From assembly GCA_951802115.1 (NCBI GenBank), contig CATOPL010000011.1, forward strand, positions 38,507 through 102,506: a stretch of 64,000 nucleotides of DNA. The letters are read 5' to 3'. Both the position numbers and the translations under genes were made by a program. The notes below the pieces were generated by a model. It had not been told where the DNA came from, did no database searches, and saw only the letters and a list, made by a program, of their open reading frames with translations. This DNA is from an uncultured Lachnospiraceae bacterium. Lineage in GTDB: Bacteria > Bacillota > Clostridia > Lachnospirales > Lachnospiraceae. Within the stretch, counting starts at the first letter, position 1; each line of letters starts with the position of its first letter. Shown here one piece after another: positions 34,605 through 41,608 of the stretch.

Positions 34605-35715
34605 TTATATTCCATAAAGTGTATTTAATCGTTGAAACACCCTTCTTCTGTCCGCAATACAGCGGTTACAAACCTCCGTAATTGCATACTCAGAATACTC
34701 TGACAATATCAGAGCTATATCAGAATCATAAAATCCATATTCGATTCTTTTTAATGCGCGTTTCAGCTTCCTGAACCTGGACACTAACTGTGACAAAGAC
34801 ATGCCTTCCTTCCAGAAGCATATTTCAGATTTCTCTCTTTCTTCTGTTTCGTCAATATATATGATGGTTTCATATTCTTTCAGCCATTCACATTCACGTA
34901 CAGCTTCATTTTGGAATACCTCTCTTAATGTCGCCTTACTCTCTTCTCCGCATACAGAAAAAAGTTCTTCCACTGACCGCAGCAGGGTTTCTACTTCCGA
35001 CTGACGTTTCTTTCCACGCGCATATACCGAAAGATCCTGTATCCAGGCTTCAGACAGTATTCCCCCATATTCAAAAGCAAATCTCATTCCATAGTCATAA
35101 TACTTTGTCAGAGCGCCGTGTGTGCTGTTATGGTAGCACCATGCTTCTTCCTGCCAGGGAACCACTACTTTATACCCTGCATTTCTAAATTCCATGGCCT
35201 GTGAAATATCATAAAAATCCCAGCCGTCAAAAACATCTTCCCTCCAGGGAATATCATACTGTGTCGCCAGCAAAAGACCATCCGCCGCCTGTACTTCCCT
35301 GAAGACTTCTTCTTTCAGCGGCAGACTGCAGTTCCATTGTCTGAGGCTGTCCGAAATCTTACCCACATTCCAGTTGGTAAGCGTACTGATACTTGTTCCC
35401 AAATCTGTAATGCCAATCATTCCTGCCAATCCAATCCGTCTGTCAGAGGCAAATACTTTCAGCAAATCTACAATAAACCCGGTATATTTGATAAAGACAT
35501 CCTGATGTATATACACTTTATACTTTGCATCAGAACTTTTCATTCCCAAATTATAACCGGCAGCCATAGAAGGAGCGTCGTATATATTGATAAGATCTAC
35601 GCTGTACCCCCCCCCTTGGAACTGACAGTTGATTTAGATAGAATTTACACTCCTCGTATTCCTCTTCATCATTTACACATGTAATAAAAGCGATCTTTTG
35701 TTCGTCTGTATTCAT
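34605..35715 (-). pseudogene. GT2-like glycosyltransferase, out of frame at a nine-guanine tract (probably phase-variable, OFF)
   Basis: The N-terminal frame starts at ATG 35715 (NTDEQKIAFITCVND, with AGGAGGAG upstream) and runs out of frame after VPRGG to give a ~54-residue product. The rest (GYSVDLINIYDAPSMAAGYN, HQDVFIKY, WREDVFDGWDFYD) continues in another frame to 34605. The switch falls exactly at nine C bases (35607-35615; nine G on the coding strand). With eight or five G bases the frame would be continuous and the protein (~370 residues) would align with the intact paralogue at 31748. The gene is otherwise undamaged over >900 bp, which favours reversible phase variation over decay; a sequencing error in the tract is the main alternative. 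Confidence 0.8.
35607..35615 (-). repeat. Nine-guanine contingency tract
   Basis: Nine C bases on the plus strand, nine G bases in the coding strand of the glycosyltransferase gene. It is the longest G/C homopolymer noticed in the window and lies exactly at the frame break. Slipped-strand mispairing at such tracts is the known cause of phase variation in Campylobacter flagellin-modification genes. Confidence 0.8.
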
Positions 35716-35772
35716 TTTTCTCCTCCTCTGGGTTGTTATTGTTGTATCGTGCGTTTTTTGTCTTTCGATCAT

Positions 35773-35798
35773 GTTTAAAAATGACTTTCTGCAGGCGG
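35773..35798 (+). repeat. Dispersed repeat copy in the divergent gap
   Basis: GTTTAAAAATGACTTTCTGC followed by AGGCGG matches the reverse complement of 28876-28901 in 21 of 26 positions. It lies in the 315-bp gap between the divergent genes starting at 35715 and 36031, which must hold both promoters; no convincing promoter was picked out. Confidence 0.45.
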
Positions 35799-36030
35799 CA
35801 GAAATTTGCTCCGGTATCTGTTGTATATCATTCGCAACCGTATTCCATCACCACAAACACAAAAATGAACGATTTGTAAACATATTGCTTGTTTACAGAA
35901 CATTCACAGTTTATTTACTCATACGCCTGTCGTGATATTCCATGTTCCTATATAGCATAATGTTCAAAAATATGATACAATTATGAACAATTATTTCTGT
36001 AAAACCATTTTTGACTGACCGGAGGATATC

Positions 36031-37653
36031 ATGCAGGAAATCATTTGCCTCTCTGACTATTTACCGGAAGGAGACGAACAAACCGTTTCCTTTCTGCAGC
36101 TTCTTTTTGATGAAAACTGGGCAAAGGGAGAACTGATCTGCCCAGACGCCGTATACTCGGAAGTCGGAAATATCAACACAAAACTTGCCGCCAAACAAAA
36201 CTATGAATTTTTATTGCGGGCTGTTCAGAAATATCCTTTAAAAATGATCGGTTCTGCCGCCGCACACCCGGGCCTTTCAGAAAGCGGCAGCGATTCCGCG
36301 TGGGAATCCTTCCGTACCGACTGTTATATTGCAGGAAAATACTGTCAGGAACTTCAGAATTCCGGATATTTTCCTGCTGTGCTAGATACCCTGTTGTCGA
36401 ATGCCTCCAATCTTTCTGATTCTGAAGCAGCAGTTGCATGGCTTGAGAAAATGCTTGCTCATGCCCCGGAATATTATCAGATCGACGACGACACTTCTCC
36501 GATTCTGATATATAAGGGGTCTTTCATATGTTATAATATGCTGAACGTCTTCGCTGAAGAGCTGGCAAAAGCGCTTGTTCTATGCCATCAAAAAGTAATC
36601 GTCTTCGACCCTCAAAAAGAAGGCATGCATACTCTGAGCAGATACATCCACCAGCGTTTTAAAGCAGTCATCGGTATACAGACGCCTGTATTCCATTTCA
36701 TGACAGACACTGCTAATTTCCATGATTATATCATCGGACCCAAGTTTAATATCGTCCTTGATCATCCAGGTTATCTGACAAACCTTGCCGCCTCCGTTCC
36801 TCAAAACTATTACTTACTGCTGCACGACAGAAACTATATAAATTATGTCGCGAAATACTATAAAAATATCAAAGGCGCTTTTCATTTTTGTCCCGCCGGC
36901 ATTCTTCCGGAACCCAAAGAAGCCCTGAAAATTTATGATGTTTCTTTTATTGGTCTTTATCTTAATTACCGCGACTATTTTCACACTATAAAATCTTATG
37001 AGCGCGGACTGCGCTCTTTGGCCTTACGCTACCTAAATGAAATGAAACACCACCCGGATCTGCCTGCCGAAAAAATTTTAAATACCGTCTTTCATGATGA
37101 TTCCCTGACGAAAGACATCTGTTTCCCTGATCTGTTCTTTCAGTTAAAAGCTGTAAATGACTGCATCTTAAGTTATTACAGAGAAAAAGTCATCCATACC
37201 CTTTTGGATGCCGGTATTCAGATTCATGTGTACGGAGAGAGCTGGAAATCTGCGCCCTTTTCCGGACATGCATGTCTGATCTATCATTCTGAAATCACTG
37301 CAAGAGAAAACATGTCTGTTATGCAGCGTTCCAAAATATCTTTAAATATTATGCGCGGACACAAAGACGGCTTTACCGAGCGGATTGCCAACGCCCTGTT
37401 ATGCCGTTCTGTTGTTCTGTCTGATAAGACTACAACCCTGGAAAATGATTTTCAAAATGGCAGCGAACTGATCCTTTTTGATCTGAAAGAAATCAGCCTG
37501 CTTCCCACAAAAGTCAGTCAGTTATTAAATAATCCAGAACAACTTGAACAAATCGCTCAGAACGGATATAGAAAAGCCTGTCAAGAGCATCAATGGATAC
37601 ACCGGGCAAAACAAATTCTGACGATACTTTCAACAGAAATGCCGGATATTTAA
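36031..37653 (+). CDS. CgeB-like glycosyltransferase, distant and larger member
   Basis: A 540-residue cytosolic protein. The C-terminal ~220 residues form a CgeB-type domain: YGESWKSAPF (~residue 405), then MQRSKISLNIMRGHKDGFTERIANALLC and the NPEQLEQIAQNGYRKACQEHQW end, comparable to the other CgeB-like genes. The N-terminal ~160 residues are helical without a recognised domain; the middle (NVLDHPGYLTNL, LLHDRNYINYV) resembles the N-terminal GT-B half. It is the only plus-strand gene within the island and has its own GGAGG before ATG 36031. It may act on a different acceptor from the six close paralogues. Confidence 0.7.
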   Translation: MQEIICLSDYLPEGDEQTVSFLQLLFDENWAKGELICPDAVYSEVGNINTKLAAKQNYEFLLRAVQKYPLKMIGSAAAHPGLSESGSDSAWESFRTDCYIAGKYCQELQNSGYFPAVLDTLLSNASNLSDSEAAVAWLEKMLAHAPEYYQIDDDTSPILIYKGSFICYNMLNVFAEELAKALVLCHQKVIVFDPQKEGMHTLSRYIHQRFKAVIGIQTPVFHFMTDTANFHDYIIGPKFNIVLDHPGYLTNLAASVPQNYYLLLHDRNYINYVAKYYKNIKGAFHFCPAGILPEPKEALKIYDVSFIGLYLNYRDYFHTIKSYERGLRSLALRYLNEMKHHPDLPAEKILNTVFHDDSLTKDICFPDLFFQLKAVNDCILSYYREKVIHTLLDAGIQIHVYGESWKSAPFSGHACLIYHSEITARENMSVMQRSKISLNIMRGHKDGFTERIANALLCRSVVLSDKTTTLENDFQNGSELILFDLKEISLLPTKVSQLLNNPEQLEQIAQNGYRKACQEHQWIHRAKQILTILSTEMPDI

Positions 37654-37686
37654 CTGCTGAAAATCCGTCAGAATCGTCTGTCATTA

Positions 37687-38589
37687 TTATATTTTTTCAA
37701 AAACGGCAATGTTCTTCTTCAGACGTTCATAACGTTCAAAGGCCCAGTTTTCCATAGACTGCCCGTCATATGGAACCCGGGCCTTGGCCCACAGCGTCCA
37801 GAGATAATCTACGTACAGTTTGTTCGCCAGAAAATGCTTCCAGTCTGTCTGCGTGGGCGTGCTTCCCAGGTATTCTGTCAGAATCAGTTCATCCAGCTTT
37901 GGACTGTAGCCGGCCTCGATAGAGATATCCGCCAGATCCCATATTCCGTCATTCATTCCCGCATATTCCCAGTCGATCAAATACAGTTCTCCGCTTCCGG
38001 ACAGAATCCAGTTTTCACACAACGGATCATTATGACAGGGAACTTTATGAATACCACAGACCGCATCTATTTCCTTCTTGATCTTCAGCACTTTTGATTT
38101 GACCAGATCATAATCCGGATACATCGCCACATGATTTCTCTCTATAATTTTTTCATATCCCTGCGCCATTTCAAATACTTCAAACAAAACTTTGGTATCT
38201 GCACCACAGCTGTGAAGTTTATGAAGTACTGCCGCAGCCTGGCGAATATGCTCTGCCTCTCTCATCTTCTCGTCCGACATGGTTACCGCATCGGGAATGC
38301 AGCAGGTAACTTTTATGCCGTCTTCTCCAAAATAAAGCAGTTCGCCATCAATCCCCAGCTTCCATGCCAGTTCTGTACTCACCTTTTCATCTGCGCGTAC
38401 GATCAGTTCTTCCGTTCCTTCTCCGGGTATACGAACGACCATCTGCCGGCCATCCGAAAATACCGTTTTATAAGTACGGTTGGTGAGTCCTCCCATGCGC
38501 TCAACATCTATATAATCAGAACTTCCCAGCACCTGCCTGAGAATCCGGTCAATTACCTTTAAATCTGCTGTTATAATTTTCCCCCGCAT
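37687..38589 (-). CDS. LicA-like choline/ethanolamine kinase family protein
   Basis: A 300-residue small-molecule kinase: GGLTNRTYKTVF (nucleotide loop), VVRIPGEGTE with the ATP-binding region, catalytic CHNDPLCENW (~residue 186) and metal-binding LIDWEYAGMND (~residue 210). These are the choline/aminoglycoside kinase motifs. LicA phosphorylates choline before LicC activates it. ATG 38589 is chosen over 38604 because GGAGGAAAGCAGC stands before it; it overlaps the LicC-like gene by 19 bp. The actual substrate could be choline, ethanolamine or another amino alcohol. No LicB-type transporter gene was seen in the window. Confidence 0.83.
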   Translation of the reverse strand: MRGKIITADLKVIDRILRQVLGSSDYIDVERMGGLTNRTYKTVFSDGRQMVVRIPGEGTEELIVRADEKVSTELAWKLGIDGELLYFGEDGIKVTCCIPDAVTMSDEKMREAEHIRQAAAVLHKLHSCGADTKVLFEVFEMAQGYEKIIERNHVAMYPDYDLVKSKVLKIKKEIDAVCGIHKVPCHNDPLCENWILSGSGELYLIDWEYAGMNDGIWDLADISIEAGYSPKLDELILTEYLGSTPTQTDWKHFLANKLYVDYLWTLWAKARVPYDGQSMENWAFERYERLKKNIAVFEKI

Positions 38590-39464
38590 GCTGCTTTCCT
38601 CCATTTCTTTTCTTTATAACTATACTGATACTGTTCGGATCTGCAGTCAAAAAAGAAACCCGAAGCTTCCGTGCCGCCAGAAGTTTTGACCGCATGAAAA
38701 TTCGTAAGTTCTTCTTCAGAACATTTCAGTTCTTCAGCAATTTTTTTCAGAATCACCGATCTAGTATCTTTCTTATAAGTCTGATCAAACGCTCTCAACT
38801 CATCAAGACTGTCAAATTCAAAAATAAAATCGCTGCTGTATTTCCTGATCTTCAGCTTCAACTCAGAGAGATGTTTCATGTAGACTGCTTCCCACAACAG
38901 TCCCGCCGTCTCAGGGAGCATATATTCGGCTGACAGAATTTCCACGAATTTTCTGCTGAATTCTTCATTCCAGAAAGCATGCCCCATCATATACCAGGAA
39001 TCTGAACCTCCGATCTGGATATGATCAACATATCCCTGCTGATCTGTCCGCATACACCATTCTTTTGTCTCACCATCTGCGTACAGCGCCGCATAATAAG
39101 GTTCCTCAACCTCTGCCTGAAACGGGTTGACCGTAAAATAATTGTCAGCAGAACAGATGTATGAATTTTTCAGATAATTCCTGGCTGCATAAATGCTGGA
39201 ATGGTTATTTCTAACACGGTATTCCTCATTCTCAACAACAGTCACCCCCAGCTTTTCCTGCAGATAATAAAACTGTTCCTTTTTGTATCCTGCAACGATG
39301 ACGATCTGCCCGATTCCTGCCTCCTGAAGCTGACGGACCTGCCTTTCCAGCAAAATTTCATTCTTGACTGTGATCAGCGCTTTTGGCTTTTCAAAAGACA
39401 ATGGTACAAAACGGCTTGAAGCTCCTGCTGCCATGATAATCGCATTGTCTGCTTTATAACTCAT
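38571..39464 (-). CDS. LicC-like nucleotidyltransferase
   Basis: A 297-residue nucleotidyltransferase: AIIMAAGASSRF (residues ~8-19, the nucleotide loop), LSFEKPKALITVKNE and the CSADNYF metal-binding aspartate (~residue 108). These match choline-phosphate cytidylyltransferase LicC. The C-terminal ~80 residues, with KKIAEELKCSEEEL, are an extra region not typical for LicC. ATG 39464 is chosen because GGGAGG is 5-6 bases upstream; the frame extends further but without homology. It forms a two-gene unit with the LicA-like kinase, most likely making a CDP-amino-alcohol for a LicD enzyme in the island. Confidence 0.83.
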   Translation of the reverse strand: MSYKADNAIIMAAGASSRFVPLSFEKPKALITVKNEILLERQVRQLQEAGIGQIVIVAGYKKEQFYYLQEKLGVTVVENEEYRVRNNHSSIYAARNYLKNSYICSADNYFTVNPFQAEVEEPYYAALYADGETKEWCMRTDQQGYVDHIQIGGSDSWYMMGHAFWNEEFSRKFVEILSAEYMLPETAGLLWEAVYMKHLSELKLKIRKYSSDFIFEFDSLDELRAFDQTYKKDTRSVILKKIAEELKCSEEELTNFHAVKTSGGTEASGFFFDCRSEQYQYSYKEKKWRKAACGGKL

Positions 39465-39487
39465 TTTTTCCTCCCTGTCTCTCCACA

Positions 39488-39531
39488 TAAAAAAGTGTAA
39501 ACCCCTTTGACAATTCAATAGACTTTACACT
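39488..39531 (-). terminator. Terminator after the coiled-coil gene
   Basis: On the minus strand AGTGTAAA (39524-39531) pairs with TTTACACT (39494-39501), followed by six T bases. The loop is ~22 nt. It lies between the coiled-coil gene (stop at 39638) and the LicC-like start, so it either ends the former or attenuates the latter. Confidence 0.6.
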
Positions 39532-39637
39532 CTTCTGTGACCAGTTATACGGTTTATTGATTTATGAAATCTTTTGTAATCCAGGAATTTTTTCATTTGT
39601 CAACACCATGATAAGCCGTTCTTTTTCGACGGCAACT

Positions 39638-40105
39638 TTATATTTTTACAATTTTATGTAACTTCAACGATTCCAGCACCGCGTCCATTTCTTCACATAA
39701 TATATGAATATCCCTTCTGATATATTTATCAGAAAGTTTTACATCCAGCTGCAAATCATCCAGCTTCTTAGAAGTACGATCTTCTTTATATTCAATGACA
39801 TCCAGACGCTGATCTACTTTTCCCAGCTCTTCTTCCATCTTGTCCAGCCGTTCATCTGCTTTGCCCAGATTCCCACACGTCCTGTCCAGTCGTTCATCTG
39901 TTTTGTCCAGATGCTCACACATCTTGTCCAACCGTTCTTCCATTCTGCCCAGTTGTTCATCTGCTCTGTCCAGCCATCCGTCCATCTTGTCCAGCCGTTC
40001 ATCCACTTTGTACAAATGCTCGCCAATCTTATCCAGCCGTCCGCTTATGGGCTCCAGTTTTTCATTCATCATATCAGATAGAGCTTGTAATAATTCATTA
40101 TTCAT
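39638..40105 (-). CDS. Heptad-repeat coiled-coil protein
   Basis: A 155-residue protein made of near-identical seven-residue units (RLDKMDGWLDRADEQLGRM and onward, about residues 20-100) of the form (R/H)LDK-x-D-E. It has no signal peptide, membrane segment or enzyme motif. Such repeats form long parallel coiled coils. AGGAG before ATG 40105 supports it as a real gene. It lies alone between the LicA/LicC pair and the fucosyltransferase-like gene. Repeats of this kind expand and contract by recombination, so length may vary between strains. The function is unknown. Confidence 0.65.
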   Translation of the reverse strand: MNNELLQALSDMMNEKLEPISGRLDKIGEHLYKVDERLDKMDGWLDRADEQLGRMEERLDKMCEHLDKTDERLDRTCGNLGKADERLDKMEEELGKVDQRLDVIEYKEDRTSKKLDDLQLDVKLSDKYIRRDIHILCEEMDAVLESLKLHKIVKI

Positions 40106-40221
40106 GGTTTATTCTCCTGCGATCGGTATTATATCACATTCAGAGTATAAAGTCTATTCAGTTGTCAATGTGCCGGGACAACGGTCCCAATCTGTTCAGT
40201 CTTTGATGATGCCGGCTGACT

Positions 40222-40248
40222 TTAAAGCGTGTCTGAAAATTGCTTTTT
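40222..40248 (+). repeat. Dispersed repeat copy in the 40106-40524 gap
   Basis: A perfect 27-base inverted match to 28884-28910, beginning TTAAAGCGTGTCTGAAAATT. The rest of the 419-bp gap is AT-rich; no gene or convincing promoter was seen. Confidence 0.6.
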
Positions 40249-40524
40249 TACCCAGATTTCTTACATACTGCCAGCATTATAGCATGAAAAAACCGACATT
40301 TCCACTGTTTCGCCATATCCACAGTTTATTTACAGACACTTTTTATTATGTTACAATACCTTTCAATAAAAAAAGCAGCCCGATTATCGTAAAATATACC
40401 GTGTTCGGAATCCTGATCCTACAGCAAGCCGTCAAAATATGCTGATGGTTTGTACGCCGGATTAAAAACATGCTGCAAAACAGGACATCCGGAAATTATA
40501 ATACAGAAAGCAGGAAAAAAGAAA

Positions 40525-41409
40525 GTGAAGATTCAGTTTTTGAACGGAGGTCTCGCAAATCAGGCCTTCCAGTATATATTTGCCAGATATTTTGAACTGT
40601 CTCACCCAGGTGAATTCATGTACCTGGATGATACATACTTTGCTGTTCACACAATCCATAACGGTTATGAGCTGGAAAAAGTGTTCGGTATCCGACCCCA
40701 TATGTTAAGCACATGTTTTGATGAAACCGTTTGGAATGCGATATTGGCGGAGAAAAAAGCAGGAAAAAGCGTCCCTCAGATTTTCAGTGAGAACCAGATC
40801 AGCATTCAGATGGTGGCAGAAACCGACAACCATCATGAATTCAACCCATTTGACGGCTGTATTTACGCCATACCCGGCAATGGATATTATCCTGAAATAC
40901 TGGATGTGCCAGGAAATATTTATTATCATGGTTACTGGATTCATAAATACTGGTTTGAGAAATATCAGAATATCTTTTTACAGGAATTTTCATTTCCAGA
41001 GATCACTGACGAGAAAAATCTTGCATATTCGGAGCAGATTGAAAATTCCAGATCGGTATGCGTCCATATCCGCAGGGGAGATTATGTGACACTTGGATGG
41101 CAGCTGTCCCCGGAAATATACCGTATGGGACTGATCTCATTTACAAAACAGGCTCCCGGCAAATGGCATTTGTTTGTGTTTTCTGATGATATCGACTGGT
41201 GCCGGAATAACTCCCCAAAGCTGGGACTTGATAATTTTCCGGAGATTACCTTCGTCGAAGGAAATATGCAGGGCAGGAATTATCTCGATCTGCAACTGAT
41301 GACAAAATGCAAGGCGATGATTGTCTCCAACAGTGCGTTCAGTTATCTGGCCGCCCTTTTAAACCCCGGCAGACAGTACACGTTAAGTCTGAGCGACAGA
41401 AAAATTTAA
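40525..41409 (+). CDS. GT11 alpha-1,2-fucosyltransferase-like protein
   Basis: A 294-residue glycosyltransferase of family 11. The N-terminus has FLNGGLANQAFQYIFARYF (the GGLGNQ-type motif); VCVHIRRGDYV (~residue 182) is the donor-phosphate-binding HxRRxDY motif; and the C-terminus has a VSNSAFSYLAALL segment. The family transfers fucose from GDP-fucose to galactose. GTG 40525 is chosen with AGGAAAA upstream, since homology starts at once; the frame extends to 40450. It is the last plus-strand sugar-transfer gene of the region and may decorate a surface glycan. No GDP-fucose synthesis genes are seen nearby. Confidence 0.82.
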   Translation: MKIQFLNGGLANQAFQYIFARYFELSHPGEFMYLDDTYFAVHTIHNGYELEKVFGIRPHMLSTCFDETVWNAILAEKKAGKSVPQIFSENQISIQMVAETDNHHEFNPFDGCIYAIPGNGYYPEILDVPGNIYYHGYWIHKYWFEKYQNIFLQEFSFPEITDEKNLAYSEQIENSRSVCVHIRRGDYVTLGWQLSPEIYRMGLISFTKQAPGKWHLFVFSDDIDWCRNNSPKLGLDNFPEITFVEGNMQGRNYLDLQLMTKCKAMIVSNSAFSYLAALLNPGRQYTLSLSDRKI

Positions 41410-41531
41410 CTCCATGGAACGGAAAGAATCATCCCCATATAGGCTATAATTTTTCTGTAAGCTAATGTGTCTGGTCACACATTCGTTATACACAAACTGT
41501 CGGGTTCTTTCGACATCTGGCAGTTATTTTT

Positions 41532-41581
41532 GCATGGAAAAGGAGCTGCACGCCAAGTGCGACAGCCCTTCTTTTCCATGC
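41532..41581. other. Hairpin-forming inverted repeat
   Basis: GCATGGAAAAG (41532-41542) and CTTTTCCATGC (41571-41581) are perfect 11-bp inverted repeats with a 28-nt loop, 28 bp beyond the stop of the SIR2 gene. There is no U-run on the minus strand, so it is not a typical intrinsic terminator; it may protect the 3' end of the mRNA. Nothing else is seen in 41410-41608. Confidence 0.45.
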
Positions 41582-41608
41582 GACGCATATCAAACAGCAT
41601 ACTCTTTA

